Counted from the stretch's first letter, positions 24,862 to 34,941 are shown. The stretch: DNA of 64,000 bases from an uncultured Halocynthiibacter sp. (GCA_947503035.1 CANNCD010000001.1:1240001-1304000); one strand, 5' to 3'. Numbers and translations are program-made. Notes: a model not told the origin generated them from the letters alone.

Positions 24862-25548
24862 ATGCAACTTTGGGTGGGTCTCGGAAATCCGGGGGCGAAA
24901 TACGCGAACAACCGACATAACATCGGGTTTATGGCGCTGGATCAGATTGCGGATGATCATGGGTTTGCCCCGTGGCGCGCGAAATTTCAGGGCTATGTCA
25001 CCGAGGGCAAGCTTGGCTCGGAAAAGGTGATCCTGCTTAAGCCGACGACGTTCATGAACCTGTCCGGCCAATCCATCGGCGAGGCGATGCGGTTCTATAA
25101 ACTGACCTGTCAGGATGTGACCGTGTTCCACGATGAACTGGACATCGCACCTGGTAAGATAAAGCTCAAACAGGGTGGCGGTCACGCGGGGCACAACGGG
25201 CTTCGATCCACGCACCAACACATCACCCCCGATTACGCCCGTGTGCGGCTTGGCATCGGTCATCCGGGGCACAAGGATCGCGTGGCGGGCTATGTCCTGT
25301 CCGATTTTGCCAAGGCCGAGGCCACGTGGCTTGATGATATGATGCGCGGGATATCGGACGGTGCGCGTGATCTTGCGGCGGGCGACGGGTCGAAATTCGT
25401 GAACGCCGTGGCCATGCGTGTACAGCCCCAGCGCCCGAATAACCCGAACCCAAACATTCGCCCCAAGTCCGAACCCCGCCCCGTTAAGGCCGAGCCGAAA
25501 CCCGATACGCGCAGTGCGCTCGAACGTCTAAAGGATAAGTTCAAATGA
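24862..25548 (+). CDS. pth: Peptidyl-tRNA hydrolase
   Basis: A 228-residue enzyme that frees tRNA from stalled peptidyl-tRNA. Family marks: WVGLGNPGAKYANNRHNIGFMALD (catalytic His in RHNIG), LKPTTFMNLSGQSIGEA, the HDELDI Asp and GGGHAGHNGLRS. The last 35 residues are a basic, proline-rich tail absent from E. coli Pth, seen in many alphaproteobacterial versions. Its stop overlaps the next gene (ATGA). Confidence 0.96.
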   Translation: MQLWVGLGNPGAKYANNRHNIGFMALDQIADDHGFAPWRAKFQGYVTEGKLGSEKVILLKPTTFMNLSGQSIGEAMRFYKLTCQDVTVFHDELDIAPGKIKLKQGGGHAGHNGLRSTHQHITPDYARVRLGIGHPGHKDRVAGYVLSDFAKAEATWLDDMMRGISDGARDLAAGDGSKFVNAVAMRVQPQRPNNPNPNIRPKSEPRPVKAEPKPDTRSALERLKDKFK

Positions 25549-25913
25549 GGCCCCTGCCCCCCGTCAACGTGCTTGGCGCGCCACTTACCCTCTGTTCGGT
25601 TGATCCGCTCACGGGGTATTTTCGCGACGGGTACTGCAACACTTGCGCCGACGACGCCGGAAGCCACACGGTCGCGGCGGTGATGACCGACGAATTCTTG
25701 GCGTTTTCGAAATACGTCGGCAACGACCTATCGACGCCGCGCCCCGAGTTCGGCTTCATGGGCCTGTCGGCGGGCGACAAGTGGTGCCTCTGCGCCGGTC
25801 GGTTCCTTCAGGCGGCAGACGAAGGCTGCGCGCCGAAGGTTGATTTGAACGCGACGCATGAACGGGCGCTCGAGATTGTCACGTTGGACATCTTAAAGTC
25901 CCACTCCGCATAG
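25545..25913 (+). CDS. DUF2237 family protein
   Basis: A 122-residue protein with the DUF2237 pattern: NVLGAPLTLCSVDPLTGYFRDGYCNTC, VAAVMTDEFLAFSKYVGNDLSTPRPEFGF, GLSAGDKWCLCAGRF and CAPKVDLNATHERALEIV. The conserved Cys residues could bind metal or form disulfides, but no function is established for the family. Translation is probably coupled to pth (ATGA overlap). No membrane segment or signal; cytoplasmic. Confidence 0.85.
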   Translation: MRPLPPVNVLGAPLTLCSVDPLTGYFRDGYCNTCADDAGSHTVAAVMTDEFLAFSKYVGNDLSTPRPEFGFMGLSAGDKWCLCAGRFLQAADEGCAPKVDLNATHERALEIVTLDILKSHSA

Positions 25914-25937
25914 CCCCGTCGTGAAGGGAATTATCAG

Positions 25938-26330
25938 ATGTTTTCTCATGTAAACCTCGGCACTGACTCTCTTGAAACGGCGGTTGCGTTTTACAGCGCG
26001 GTTCTCGCCCCACTTGGCCTCGTGCAGAAATTCCATGAACCGGAAAACGGCTGGGCCGCATGGAAAGCGCCGAACCACGACCGCCCCCTGCTTATTGTGA
26101 ACCTGCCGCTTGATGGAAAACCGCATGTGGCGGGCAACGGACAGATGATCGCATTCCAAGCCGAGACACGGGAACAGGTCGACGCCGCATACGCCCGCGG
26201 CATTGACATGGGCGCGTCCGACGAAGGCGCACCCGGTCTGCGCCCGCATTATCATCCCGACTATTATGGTGCCTATTTTCGCGATCTCGACGGCAACAAA
26301 ATCTGTGTGTGTTGCCACGCCACGCCCTGA
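25938..26330 (+). CDS. VOC (glyoxalase-like) family protein
   Basis: A 130-residue protein with the paired beta-alpha-beta-beta-beta fold of the vicinal oxygen chelate group: FSHVNLGTDSLETAVAFYSAVLAPLGL at the start and YGAYFRDLDGNKICVCCHA at the end. Probable metal ligands are H4 in the first module and the acidic residue in FRDLDGN. Substrate unknown; relatives include lactoylglutathione lyases and resistance enzymes. It ends a row of three plus-strand genes with pth and DUF2237 and faces trpB across a shared terminator. Confidence 0.8.
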   Translation: MFSHVNLGTDSLETAVAFYSAVLAPLGLVQKFHEPENGWAAWKAPNHDRPLLIVNLPLDGKPHVAGNGQMIAFQAETREQVDAAYARGIDMGASDEGAPGLRPHYHPDYYGAYFRDLDGNKICVCCHATP

Positions 26331-26354
26331 TCACCCCCCGAGCGTGCAGAACGA

Positions 26355-26382
26355 AAAAGGCCCCGCAATTGCGAGGCCTTTG
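26355..26382. terminator. Bidirectional terminator between VOC gene and trpB
   Basis: AAAAGGCCCCGC, AATT, GCGAGGCCTTTG: a stem with T runs on both strands between two converging genes, a few bases from the trpB stop. Confidence 0.8.
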
Positions 26383-26384
26383 TT

Positions 26385-27620
26385 TTATTCTTCGTCTTCC
26401 ATCTCGAATTCGAGCGCTTTGGCGACGGTAAAGATGTCCTTGTCGCCGCGTCCACACATGTTCATGACGATGATGTGGTCCTTGGGCAGGGTCGGTGCGA
26501 TCTTGATCACATGCGCCAGCGCGTGGGACGGTTCCAGCGCGGGGATGATGCCCTCGGTGGTACAGCAGAATTGGAACGCATCAAGCGCCTCTTTGTCGGT
26601 GATCGAGACGTATTCCGCGCGGCCAATGTCATGCAGCCAGCTGTGCTCGGGGCCGATACCGGGGTAATCAAGACCCGCGGAGATCGAGTGACCCTCAAGG
26701 ATTTGACCATCGTCATCCTGCAACAGGTACGTCCGGTTGCCGTGAAGCACACCAGGGCGACCACCGGTCAAGGATGCACAGTGCTCCATGTCGTCATTCA
26801 CGCCTTTACCGCCGGCTTCAACGCCGATGATGCCGACCTTTTTGTCGTCAAGGAACGGGTAGAACAGACCAATCGCGTTGGACCCGCCACCGATCGCCGC
26901 AATCAGGGTATCGGGCAGAACATTGTCGCCTTCGTGTTCCTGAAGCTGTTCGCGGACCTCTTTGCCGATGATGGATTGGAAATCGCGTACCATCGCCGGA
27001 TAGGGGTGCGGACCAGCAGCCGTACCGATGCAGTAGAACGTGTTGTCCACGTTGGTCACCCAGTCGCGCAAGGCGTCGTTCATCGCATCCTTGAGCGTCC
27101 CACGACCAGAGGTCACAGGCACGATCTCGGCACCAAGCAAACGCATGCGGAACACGTTCGGGGCCTGACGCTCAACGTCGTGTGCGCCCATATAGACCAC
27201 ACATTTCAAACCAAAGCGCGCACAGACCGTTGCGGTCGCCACGCCGTGCTGGCCGGCACCGGTTTCGGCGATGATACGGGTCTTGCCCATACGACGCGCC
27301 AAAAGGATCTGGCCCAACACGTTGTTGATCTTATGCGCGCCAGTGTGGTTCAACTCATCCCGCTTGAGATAAATTTTGGCCCCGCCAAGTTCATCCGTCA
27401 TGCGTTCGGCGAAATAAAGCGGGCTTGGACGGCCCACATAATGTTTCCACAGGTCGTCCATCTCGGCCCAAAAGGCGTCGTCGGTCTTTGCGCGCTCGTA
27501 TTCTTCTTCGAGGCTCAGGATCAACGGCATCAGTGTCTCGGACACAAACCGCCCGCCAAATTTGCCAAAACGGCCGTTTTCATCGGGGCCGTTCATAAAG
27601 CTGTTGAATAGTTCGTTCAT
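26385..27620 (-). CDS. trpB: Tryptophan synthase beta subunit
   Basis: A 411-residue PLP enzyme that joins indole with serine. The PLP lysine lies in [11 protein letters not shown] (about residue 97), the phosphate-binding glycines in [15 protein letters not shown], and the catalytic Glu in [14 protein letters not shown]. Ends in a short acidic tail (EFEMEDEE). It starts one base after trpF ends, so trpF-trpB form a unit, while trpA is 5 kb away on the other strand. Confidence 0.97.
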   Translation of the reverse strand: MNELFNSFMNGPDENGRFGKFGGRFVSETLMPLILSLEEEYERAKTDDAFWAEMDDLWKHYVGRPSPLYFAERMTDELGGAKIYLKRDELNHTGAHKINNVLGQILLARRMGKTRIIAETGAGQHGVATATVCARFGLKCVVYMGAHDVERQAPNVFRMRLLGAEIVPVTSGRGTLKDAMNDALRDWVTNVDNTFYCIGTAAGPHPYPAMVRDFQSIIGKEVREQLQEHEGDNVLPDTLIAAIGGGSNAIGLFYPFLDDKKVGIIGVEAGGKGVNDDMEHCASLTGGRPGVLHGNRTYLLQDDDGQILEGHSISAGLDYPGIGPEHSWLHDIGRAEYVSITDKEALDAFQFCCTTEGIIPALEPSHALAHVIKIAPTLPKDHIIVMNMCGRGDKDIFTVAKALEFEMEDEE

Positions 27621-27621
27621 G

Positions 27622-28266
27622 TTATTCCCCTTGTGCTGCGCTCACAAACGCAGCGATCATTTCTGAATTCTTTTGCCCAGGTGCCGTTTCCACCCCCGAG
27701 GCCACGTCGACTTGGCGCGCGCCGGTTCGGGCGATGGCTTCGGCGACGTTATCGGCGGTCAACCCACCGGCCAGCATCCATGGCTTGGTCCAGTAACGTC
27801 CCGCCAAAAGACGCCAATCAAAGGTCAGGCCATTGCCGCCGGGCAACACCGCGTCCTTGGGCGCCTTGGCATCAATCAGCAACATGTCGGCCACCTCGCT
27901 AAAGACATCAATCGCAGCAAGGTCGGATTCGTCGGCGACTCCGATTACTTTCATCACAGGAAGACCATAACGCGCGCGGATTTCGGTCACACGTTCGGGC
28001 GTTTCGCCCCCATGAAGTTGGATCACATCGAGCGGCACGCCGTTGACGATCGCATCCAGTGCCGCGTTGTCGGCGTTCACCGTCAGGGACACCTTGGCGA
28101 TGCCCGCAGGCACCTGAAGCGCAAGCGCGCGCGCCTCGTCAACCGAAACAGAGCGTGGGGATTTCGCAAAGAAGTTAAACCCCGCATAGCCCGCGCCGGC
28201 ATCCGCAACTGCCTTGATGTCTGCATGATTGCGCAGACCACATATTTTTACATTAATTCCAGCCAT
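27622..28266 (-). CDS. trpF: Phosphoribosylanthranilate isomerase
   Basis: A 214-residue TIM-barrel enzyme for the third step of tryptophan synthesis. The catalytic Cys is in NVKICGLRN (residue 9), the catalytic Asp near LLIDAKAP, and the phosphate loops in [14 protein letters not shown] and [15 protein letters not shown]. It is directly followed by trpB and preceded 18 bases upstream by lapA, the common roseobacter order rpsA-ihfB-lapA-trpF-trpB. Confidence 0.96.
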   Translation of the reverse strand: MAGINVKICGLRNHADIKAVADAGAGYAGFNFFAKSPRSVSVDEARALALQVPAGIAKVSLTVNADNAALDAIVNGVPLDVIQLHGGETPERVTEIRARYGLPVMKVIGVADESDLAAIDVFSEVADMLLIDAKAPKDAVLPGGNGLTFDWRLLAGRYWTKPWMLAGGLTADNVAEAIARTGARQVDVASGVETAPGQKNSEMIAAFVSAAQGE

Positions 28267-28284
28267 AGAACGGGTTTACCCCGC

Positions 28285-28626
28285 CTATTTCAGAAGCGCC
28301 AGTACATCGTCGCCTGCTTCGGGCTTTTCTGCCTTCAACTGGTCGACTTCGCGCTCAAGCTTTTTGACGCTGCGCTTGGCGGCACGGGCATCGGAACGGA
28401 TACGATGTTCACGGAACCATTCCCAAACGAACCCGATCAATAGACCCGCGATGACGCCGCCGAAAATCACCACAAACAGGGGCAATTCGATGGCATAGGA
28501 AAAGCCCGAGAACCCAGCCATATCAGCCGGCAACAGGTTCAAAACAACCGTGTCGCGATTGGCCATGGCAACAGTAATCAGACAGATGGCCAAAAGAGCC
28601 AAAAAAGCATAGCGGATATAGCGCAT
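28285..28626 (-). CDS. lapA: LapA-domain inner-membrane protein
   Basis: A 113-residue protein with two hydrophobic helices (residues 5-20 and 45-66) joined by a short loop, then a charged coiled-coil tail (REHRIRSDARAAKRSVKKLEREVDQLKAEK). This is the DUF1049/LapA plan known in E. coli for a protein that works with LapB in lipopolysaccharide assembly control. No lapB gene is in this window. It follows ihfB by eight bases. Confidence 0.8.
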   Translation of the reverse strand: MRYIRYAFLALLAICLITVAMANRDTVVLNLLPADMAGFSGFSYAIELPLFVVIFGGVIAGLLIGFVWEWFREHRIRSDARAAKRSVKKLEREVDQLKAEKPEAGDDVLALLK

Positions 28627-28634
28627 GAAAAACC

Positions 28635-28916
28635 TTACTTATCGTTAAGACGGTCCCGAAGGAGCTTACCTGTCTTAAAGAACGGAACGTGTTTCTCGTC
28701 AACCGAAACCGATTCACCTGTGCGTGGATTGCGTCCCACACGTGCGTCACGTTTCTTAACCGAGAATGCGCCAAAGCCGCGAAGCTCAACGCGATCACCC
28801 TTGGCCATTGCTTCGACGATCTGTTCGAACACGGTATTCACAATACGCTCAACATCTCGTTGATACAGGTGCGGATTCTCATCTGCTATCTTTTGGACCA
28901 ACTCTGAACGTATCAT
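28635..28916 (-). CDS. ihfB: Integration host factor beta subunit
   Basis: A 93-residue DNA-bending protein of the HU/IHF family: N-terminal helices ([17 protein letters not shown]), then the beta-arm with [11 protein letters not shown] and [15 protein letters not shown]. The proline at the arm tip (RNPRTG) intercalates DNA. It forms a heterodimer with IhfA. It follows rpsA, its usual upstream neighbour, across a 270-base gap with a terminator, so it probably also has its own promoter. Confidence 0.95.
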   Translation of the reverse strand: MIRSELVQKIADENPHLYQRDVERIVNTVFEQIVEAMAKGDRVELRGFGAFSVKKRDARVGRNPRTGESVSVDEKHVPFFKTGKLLRDRLNDK

Positions 28917-29124
28917 CCCCTACCCCTTTTCGTTTAGAAATCATCGATAAACTTAGGTTCAGACTAACCATGGATCACCGTTGACGCAAAACAAATAGAA
29001 AACAACACGTTGAGAATGTTGAAAATTCTGCGATTTCCCGCCGTTTCTTGTGTTTTCATTCCATTGAACATGGAATTTCGCACGGATTTTCGAATTGACC
29101 CACAGGTCAACCCAGTTTGATTCG

Positions 29125-29163
29125 GCATAAAAAAACGGCCCCGAATTGCTTCGGAGCCGTTTC
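29125..29163 (-). terminator. Terminator after rpsA
   Basis: On the minus strand AAACGGCTCCGAA, GCAA, TTCGGGGCCGTTTTTTT: a long stem with one mismatch and seven Ts, 24 bases after the rpsA stop. Confidence 0.92.
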
Positions 29164-29186
29164 TATTTTCAAAGTCAGAGACGAAA

Positions 29187-30863
29187 TTAGTCGTCTGTGC
29201 TTAGCGCTGCGCCAAGGATATCGCCAAGAGACGCACCAGAGTCGGAAGAACCGTACTGCTCTACTGCTTCTTTTTCTTCTGCGATTTCGCGTGCTTTGAT
29301 CGAAAGACCAAGACGACGTGTTTTCGCATCGATGTTTGTCACACGTACGTCAACTTTGTCGCCAACGCCGAAACGCTCAGGACGCTGCTCTGCACGGTCG
29401 CGGGATAGGTCGGAACGACGGATGAAAGATTTCATGCCTTCATATACAACTTCTACGCCACCTTCTTCGATTGCAGTCACTTCTACAGTGATGATGGAAC
29501 CGCGTTTTACGCCGCCCACTGCATCTGCGAAGGGGTCGCCGTCGAGTGCTTTAACAGAAAGGGAGATGCGCTCTTTTTCAACGTCGATTTCGGAAACAAC
29601 TGCCTTAACAGAGTCGCCTTTGACGTAGGAACCGATAACATCTTCGCCGCGGCCTTCCCATGTAAGGTCGGACAGGTGAACCATGCCGTCGATGTCGTTG
29701 TCGAGACCAATGAACAGACCGAATTCGGTGATGTTTTTGACTTCGCCTTCAACTTCTTTACCGACAGGGTTGTTCTCTGCGAACACTTCCCATGGGTTGC
29801 GCTGTGTCTGCTTAAGACCCAAAGATACGCGACGCTTGGAGCTGTCGATTTCCAGAACCATAACTTCGACTTCTTGCGAAGTGGAAACGATTTTGCCTGG
29901 GTGTACGTTCTTTTTGGTCCAAGACATTTCGGACACGTGAACAAGACCTTCAACGCCTGGCTCTAGCTCAACGAATGCACCGTAATCGGTGATGTTGGTA
30001 ACGCGACCAGTGTGTGTGGACTCAAGTGGGTAAGCCGCTTCAACAGCAGACCAAGGATCGTCCTGAAGCTGTTTCATGCCCAAGGAGATACGATGTGTCT
30101 CTTTGTTGATCTTGATCACCTGAACCTTAACAGTCTCGCCGATTGTTAGGATTTCAGATGGGTGGTTCACACGACGCCATGCCATGTCAGTCACGTGAAG
30201 AAGACCGTCTACACCGCCAAGGTCAACGAACGCACCGTATTCGGTGATGTTCTTAACAACGCCGTCAACTGCGTCGCCTTCGGCCAATTTGCCGATAACC
30301 TCTGCGCGCTGTTCAGCACGAGATTCTTCAAGGATTGCACGACGGGAAACAACGATGTTGCCACGACGACGGTCCATTTTAAGGATTTGGAATGGCTGCT
30401 TAAGACCCATAAGTGGGCCAGCGTCGCGTACTGGACGTACGTCAACTTGTGAACCTGGAAGGAACGCAACTGCGCCACCAAGATCAACAGTAAAGCCGCC
30501 TTTAACGCGACCAAAGATTGCGCCATCAACGCGCTCTTCGTCTGCGTATGCTTTTTCGAGACGATCCCATGCTTCTTCACGACGTGCTTTTTCGCGTGAG
30601 ATAACAGCTTCACCGCGGGCGTTTTCAACACGGTCAAGGAAAACCTCAACTTCGTCGCCAACTGCGATTTCTGGGGCTTCGCCTGGATTTGCGAATTCTT
30701 TTACGTCAACGCGGCCTTCCATTTTGTAGCCTACGTCGATGATGGCCTGACCCGCTTCAATAGCGATGATCTTACCTTTTACGACAGAACCTTCTTCAGG
30801 TGTGTCAATTTCAAAGCTTTCCTGCAATAGGGCTTCGAATTCGTCCATAGATGATAGAGCCAT
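29187..30863 (-). CDS. rpsA: 30S ribosomal protein S1
   Basis: A 558-residue RNA-binding protein made of six S1 (OB-fold) repeats; successive copies begin near EEGSVVKGKIIAIEAG, ERVDGAIFGRVKGG, AVDGVVKNITEYGAFVDLGG, HTGRVTNITDYGAFVELEPG, EVEGEVKNITEFGLFIG and RGSIITVEVTAIEEG. Repeats three and four are the best conserved, with the GAFVDL/GAFVEL strand. It delivers mRNA to the 30S subunit. Length and order are normal. The next gene upstream is cmk, a pairing conserved widely in proteobacteria. Confidence 0.97.
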   Translation of the reverse strand: MALSSMDEFEALLQESFEIDTPEEGSVVKGKIIAIEAGQAIIDVGYKMEGRVDVKEFANPGEAPEIAVGDEVEVFLDRVENARGEAVISREKARREEAWDRLEKAYADEERVDGAIFGRVKGGFTVDLGGAVAFLPGSQVDVRPVRDAGPLMGLKQPFQILKMDRRRGNIVVSRRAILEESRAEQRAEVIGKLAEGDAVDGVVKNITEYGAFVDLGGVDGLLHVTDMAWRRVNHPSEILTIGETVKVQVIKINKETHRISLGMKQLQDDPWSAVEAAYPLESTHTGRVTNITDYGAFVELEPGVEGLVHVSEMSWTKKNVHPGKIVSTSQEVEVMVLEIDSSKRRVSLGLKQTQRNPWEVFAENNPVGKEVEGEVKNITEFGLFIGLDNDIDGMVHLSDLTWEGRGEDVIGSYVKGDSVKAVVSEIDVEKERISLSVKALDGDPFADAVGGVKRGSIITVEVTAIEEGGVEVVYEGMKSFIRRSDLSRDRAEQRPERFGVGDKVDVRVTNIDAKTRRLGLSIKAREIAEEKEAVEQYGSSDSGASLGDILGAALSTDD

Positions 30864-31021
30864 GTGGTCTATATGTCCTTTACAACGGTTTTTTACGGGC
30901 CGAACGGTTGGTTCCGCTGGTCTTTGGGTTACGATTTTGGTCGGCGGGCATCACACCAATTTATGAAACAAAAACAGGCCAGAGGCGTCCCCTGACCGTG
31001 CTCGATTCTTGTTTCATGGTG

Positions 31022-31043
31022 AAAAACACCCGATCAACTCGGG
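31022..31043 (-). terminator. Hairpin between cmk and rpsA
   Basis: On the minus strand CCCGA, GTTGA, TCGGG then TGTTTTTC. A short stem followed by Ts after the cmk stop, which would lower but perhaps not block read-through into rpsA. Confidence 0.55.
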
Positions 31044-31096
31044 CCTTTTAGACGAATTAGCCGTTACAGGCAAGGGCTGCGCGCCGTTTTTACCCG

Positions 31097-31714
31097 CTAG
31101 GGGCGAGCGTCGGTTTTCGCCGAGATTTCGGTGATGGCCCGCGCGATGGCGTCCTCAATCGACAGGTTGGACGTATCGATGATCACGGCGTCATCCGCGG
31201 CGACAAGCGGCGCGGTTGTGCGGTCGCGGTCACGGGCGTCACGTTGTTTCACGTCGGCCAACACACCGTCGCGGGTCACGTCCTGACCGTTGCCGGACAG
31301 TTCCAGATACCGACGTTCGGCGCGCACTTCGGCGCTTGCGGTGACGAACAGTTTCACATCGGCCTTGGGGCAAATCACGGTGCCAATATCGCGGCCATCC
31401 AAAACTGCTCCGCCTGCACGACGTGCAAACGCCCGTTGGAAATCCAACAGTAACGCACGAACCTCGGGGATCACGGCGGCCTTGGATGCGGCCTGTGCCA
31501 CGTCAGATGTACGCAGATTATCGGCCAATAGATCCTCTGGCACCAATGCCTCGGCGGCGGCAACGGCGGGGACCCCAATCAGGGTTTTCGCCCCAACCGC
31601 GCGGTACAACAGACCCGTGTCCAGATGGGCAAAGCCGAAATGCGCCGCCACGGCCTTGGACAAGGTTCCCTTGCCCGCCGCCGCAGGACCGTCGATTGCA
31701 ACCGTAAACGACAT
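31097..31714 (-). CDS. cmk: Cytidylate kinase
   Basis: A 205-residue NMP kinase converting CMP or dCMP to the diphosphate. P-loop in [18 protein letters not shown] (residues 6-23), [31 protein letters not shown], and the basic lid [13 protein letters not shown]. Its ATG overlaps the aroA stop by one base (TAATG), so the two are expressed together. aroA-cmk-rpsA is a classic gene order. Confidence 0.96.
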   Translation of the reverse strand: MSFTVAIDGPAAAGKGTLSKAVAAHFGFAHLDTGLLYRAVGAKTLIGVPAVAAAEALVPEDLLADNLRTSDVAQAASKAAVIPEVRALLLDFQRAFARRAGGAVLDGRDIGTVICPKADVKLFVTASAEVRAERRYLELSGNGQDVTRDGVLADVKQRDARDRDRTTAPLVAADDAVIIDTSNLSIEDAIARAITEISAKTDARP

Positions 31715-33060
31715 TACGCGTTGCTGCGCGCGATCTGCGCACCCAAATCGGCCATCAGTTTTTCAAAAATCGGGAAGGACGTCGCGATCGGCCCGCCATC
31801 GTTCAGACGCACAGGGTTTTCCGTCGCCATGCCCAAAATCGCGAAGGACATCGCAATGCGGTGATCCAGAACGGTGTCCACCTCGGCGCCGCCTTCGACG
31901 GTTTTGCCACCGGTGACGATCCACCAATCTTCGCCCTCATCCACGGATACGCCATTGGCCCGAAGCCCCTTGGCCATCGCGTCGATCCGGTCGGATTCTT
32001 TTACGCGCAGCTCTTTTACCCCGCGCATCACGGTGTCGCCCTCGGCAAAGGACGCCACAACAGACAGGATCGGGTATTCGTCGATCATACTGGCCGCGCG
32101 GGCTGGATCGACCTCAATGCCCTTCATGTTGGGCGAATATTTCGCGCGCAGATCGGCAACCGGTTCGCCGCCCTCCTCGCGTTCGTTTTCGTATGTCAGG
32201 TCCGCGCCCATTTCGCGCAATGTCGTGAAAAGACCGGCGCGTGTTGGGTTCAGGCCGATGTTCGGCACCAAGACGTCCGACCCTTCGACGATCAACGCCG
32301 CACAGACCGGAAACGCAGCCGAGGACGGATCGCGCGGCACGACGATGGTTTGGCCGGTCAATTCTGGCTGGCCCTTCAACGTAATCACGCGGCCCTCGTC
32401 GGTTTCTTCGACCGAGATATCCGCGCCAAAGCCCGCAAGCATGCGTTCTGTGTGATCGCGTGTGGCCTCTTTTTCGATAACGACGGTGTCGCCTGGCACG
32501 TTCAACCCCGCCAACAATACGGCGGATTTCACCTGTGCGGATGGCATCGGAACGGTATAGCGCACGGGCGTTGGTTCCGCCGCACCCACAATGGTCAATG
32601 GCAAACGGCCACCGGAACGGCCCACAGATTGCGCACCAAACAAGGCAAGCGGATCAGTGATCCGCGCCATCGGACGGGAATTGAGCGACGCATCACCCGT
32701 GAACGTCGCCGAGATATTCGACGTCGCCATGGTGCCCATAATCAAACGCACACCAGTACCGGAGTTACCGCAGTCGATTACATTGTCAGGTTCGGCAAAG
32801 CCGCCAACGCCCACACCAACAATCGTCCATTCGCCGTCGCCGTGTTCGGTCACTTCGGCGCCAAAGGCACGCATGGCCTTGGCCGTGTCCAGCACGTCTT
32901 CGCCCTCCAACAACCCCGTCACATGGGTTTCGCCGATGGACATCGCGCCCAACAACAAAGACCGGTGTGAAATGGATTTATCCCCCGGAACATTCGCGTC
33001 GCCCTTCAAAGGGCCGCATTTACGGGAAATCATCGGAATCGGAGTGCCATGGCCAGACAT
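31714..33060 (-). CDS. aroA: 3-phosphoshikimate 1-carboxyvinyltransferase (EPSP synthase)
   Basis: A 448-residue enzyme of the shikimate pathway joining shikimate 3-phosphate and phosphoenolpyruvate. Landmarks: [17 protein letters not shown] (about 22-38), [14 protein letters not shown], and [16 protein letters not shown]. The NSGTG rather than NAGTA loop places it with class II enzymes, known to tolerate glyphosate more than the E. coli type. An internal ATG at 33033 is an alternative start. Pathway link to the nearby trp genes is through chorismate. Confidence 0.95.
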   Translation of the reverse strand: MSGHGTPIPMISRKCGPLKGDANVPGDKSISHRSLLLGAMSIGETHVTGLLEGEDVLDTAKAMRAFGAEVTEHGDGEWTIVGVGVGGFAEPDNVIDCGNSGTGVRLIMGTMATSNISATFTGDASLNSRPMARITDPLALFGAQSVGRSGGRLPLTIVGAAEPTPVRYTVPMPSAQVKSAVLLAGLNVPGDTVVIEKEATRDHTERMLAGFGADISVEETDEGRVITLKGQPELTGQTIVVPRDPSSAAFPVCAALIVEGSDVLVPNIGLNPTRAGLFTTLREMGADLTYENEREEGGEPVADLRAKYSPNMKGIEVDPARAASMIDEYPILSVVASFAEGDTVMRGVKELRVKESDRIDAMAKGLRANGVSVDEGEDWWIVTGGKTVEGGAEVDTVLDHRIAMSFAILGMATENPVRLNDGGPIATSFPIFEKLMADLGAQIARSNA

Positions 33061-33170
33061 AGTGGTGCCTCATCTGTTAAGTCGCAGCAGTGATAGCGCA
33101 AACGCGTTGGGGGGTCTATCAGGTTTGTAAGGCAACGATGATATTCATTCCCCACGGGGTCGACGCAGAC

Positions 33171-33611
33171 CTATGAGGTCAATTCAATCCGATGCGTCGC
33201 GTCCCGCCCATCGGTTCGCGCAAACCCGATTGCCTCGTAAAATGCATCCGCAGCGGCATCCGAGGTGCGTAGACGAAGGGCGGGAAAATGCGCAGAAGCA
33301 TGGGTAGTGAGGTGCCTAACCAAATCCCGTGCAATCCCTTGGCGACGGAACGGCGGCAGCACGTAAACGTGACGCAGCCGCCCAAGACGGGAATCGCAAT
33401 AAGGATCGATGCTTATGCCGCCACAGGCGACCAAAGTGCCATCGGCAAAAGCGCCCCAAAAGGTCTCGCCAACACCGTCGAACGCCTGTTCGCTAGCCTT
33501 GGCAATCATACGATCAACAAAACGATATCCTTCGGCACGAGACGCCGCGGCCAAGGGGGCAAGCGCCGCGTCATTCACGGCGATTTCGCGATGAACGATA
33601 CGGGGTGTCAT
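33171..33611 (-). CDS. GNAT-family N-acetyltransferase
   Basis: A 146-residue protein with a typical acetyl-CoA-binding core: LRHVYVLPPFRRQGIARDLVRHLTTHA (motif A, R/Q-x-x-G-x-A) and the C-terminal strand DAFYEAIGFARTDGRD. Substrate is unknown. It follows trmB by three bases, so it probably shares its transcript, although the functions seem unrelated. Confidence 0.85.
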   Translation of the reverse strand: MTPRIVHREIAVNDAALAPLAAASRAEGYRFVDRMIAKASEQAFDGVGETFWGAFADGTLVACGGISIDPYCDSRLGRLRHVYVLPPFRRQGIARDLVRHLTTHASAHFPALRLRTSDAAADAFYEAIGFARTDGRDATHRIELTS

Positions 33612-33614
33612 GGT

Positions 33615-34343
33615 CTAGATTTTCTCAAACGTTAGGTAATGCGGGGTGCGGCCTTCGCGGAATGCTTTTTGTTCGTAGCGTGTGGAAATCCAGTCATCCC
33701 ATGCATCGCGCCAATCTTCTGGGCCCTCGGCCAGCCATTTGAAACCGGCGGGCGGAACTTCTTCGAGGGTTTGACGTACGTAATCAGGAATGTCGGTCGC
33801 TACGCGGAAAATCGCGCCCTTTTTCAACACGCGGTTCAACGGTTCAAGGTGTTCTGGCGTCACGAAACGACGACGGTGGTGACGTTTCTTGGGCCATGGA
33901 TCAGGATACAGAAGGAACGCTTTGCTGATGCTTTCGTCGGGCAGCACGTCGAACATATCGCGCGCGTCACCGGGGTGAACGGCGACGTTTTCAACGTTGG
34001 CCTTGCGGATCTTTTGCAACAACATCGCCACGCCGTTGATATAGGGTTCACAGCCGATGATGCCCACGTCGGGGTTGTTCGCGGCCTGATGCACCATATG
34101 TTCACCGCCGCCAAAGCCCACTTCAAGCCAGACATCGCGGTCACCAAACAACGCCTCGAGGTCGATATTGTCACGATTGGGGTTTTCTTCCCACGTCACC
34201 TTGCCCGGCGACAGACCGGCAAGATCGGCATCAAGCGCCTCTTCTTGGCTGTTGCGCAGGCCCTTGCCCTTGAACCGGCCATAGAAATTGCGCCAAGGGG
34301 CGCCGGATGGGTGATTGCCGTGTGGGTTTTGTTCGTCTGACAT
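33615..34343 (-). CDS. trmB: tRNA (guanine-N7-)-methyltransferase
   Basis: A 242-residue protein from the ATG at 34343 (MSDEQNPHGN); the longer frame reads into the preceding gap. It methylates G46 of tRNA. Marks: VWLEVGFGGGEHMVHQA (SAM site), NVAVHPGDARDMFDVLPDESI, and LLYPDPWPKKRHHRRRFVTPEHL, the TrmB signature with PDPWPKKRHHKRR. It follows the P-loop kinase and metK genes in the same direction. Confidence 0.95.
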   Translation of the reverse strand: MSDEQNPHGNHPSGAPWRNFYGRFKGKGLRNSQEEALDADLAGLSPGKVTWEENPNRDNIDLEALFGDRDVWLEVGFGGGEHMVHQAANNPDVGIIGCEPYINGVAMLLQKIRKANVENVAVHPGDARDMFDVLPDESISKAFLLYPDPWPKKRHHRRRFVTPEHLEPLNRVLKKGAIFRVATDIPDYVRQTLEEVPPAGFKWLAEGPEDWRDAWDDWISTRYEQKAFREGRTPHYLTFEKI

Positions 34344-34368
34344 GATGGACCTCGCGTTTGATGGCCTT

Positions 34369-34896
34369 TTAGGGGGTAAGCCGTTCGGCTTCAAGTCGTG
34401 TGAGGAATGCGCGGACATCGCGGGTCGTTCGCAGGTGTTCGATACGGGTTTTGTCGCGGTAATCGTGGATCAAACGGACCGGCGCCTTACGGCCCCGTTT
34501 ATGATAGCGCCAGACGAAATTCAGTATGAAATCAAATTCAAGTCGTTCGTTACAGCCCGCGCCCATATCGGAACGGGTTTGACCAATATGGGTCACGAAC
34601 CGGTACAGCACACGCCACAACCGCACGTGGCGGGGCAAGTCCAAGAACACGATCATATCGGCGCGATCCGCCCGTCCGGTGAAGGATTTCGAATGATTGC
34701 CCTCGAACACCCAAGCGTCCTTGGCCGTGGCGGCATCGATCATCGCCCGCATGTCGGCGCCATCCCGCAACACCCAATTCGGGAGCCAATACATCTGATC
34801 GATATGAACGACGGGCAACTGGGTGATCGCGCCCACCTGACGGGCAAGGGTCGATTTACCCGACCCCGAACCACCAATAATCATAATGCGTTTCAT
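34369..34896 (-). CDS. P-loop nucleoside-kinase-like ATPase
   Basis: A 175-residue protein from the ATG at 34896, with a GGGG stretch upstream; an ATG at 34914 lies in the metK terminator and is less likely. P-loop MIIGGSGSGKSTLARQVG (residues 5-22), then VVHIDQMYW and AWVFEGNHSKSF, DMIVFLDLPRHVRLWRVLYR and a basic C-terminus. This is the FlaR/adenylate-kinase-related group, often linked to topology or modulation of adenylate kinase; the real substrate is unknown. Confidence 0.75.
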   Translation of the reverse strand: MKRIMIIGGSGSGKSTLARQVGAITQLPVVHIDQMYWLPNWVLRDGADMRAMIDAATAKDAWVFEGNHSKSFTGRADRADMIVFLDLPRHVRLWRVLYRFVTHIGQTRSDMGAGCNERLEFDFILNFVWRYHKRGRKAPVRLIHDYRDKTRIEHLRTTRDVRAFLTRLEAERLTP

Positions 34897-34911
34897 GCCA
34901 ATGCCCCAAAT

Positions 34912-34941
34912 CAAAACGGGCGCCCGATTGGACGCCCGTTT
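34912..34941 (-). terminator. Terminator after metK
   Basis: AAACGGGCG, a 10-base loop, CGCCCGTTT: nine perfect pairs just after the metK stop, followed on the minus strand by TTGATTTG. Confidence 0.8.

Noticed and set aside
30864-31021. Possible S1 leader regulatory RNA
   Set aside because: I see no structure matching a known rpsA leader; only a short hairpin nearer cmk.
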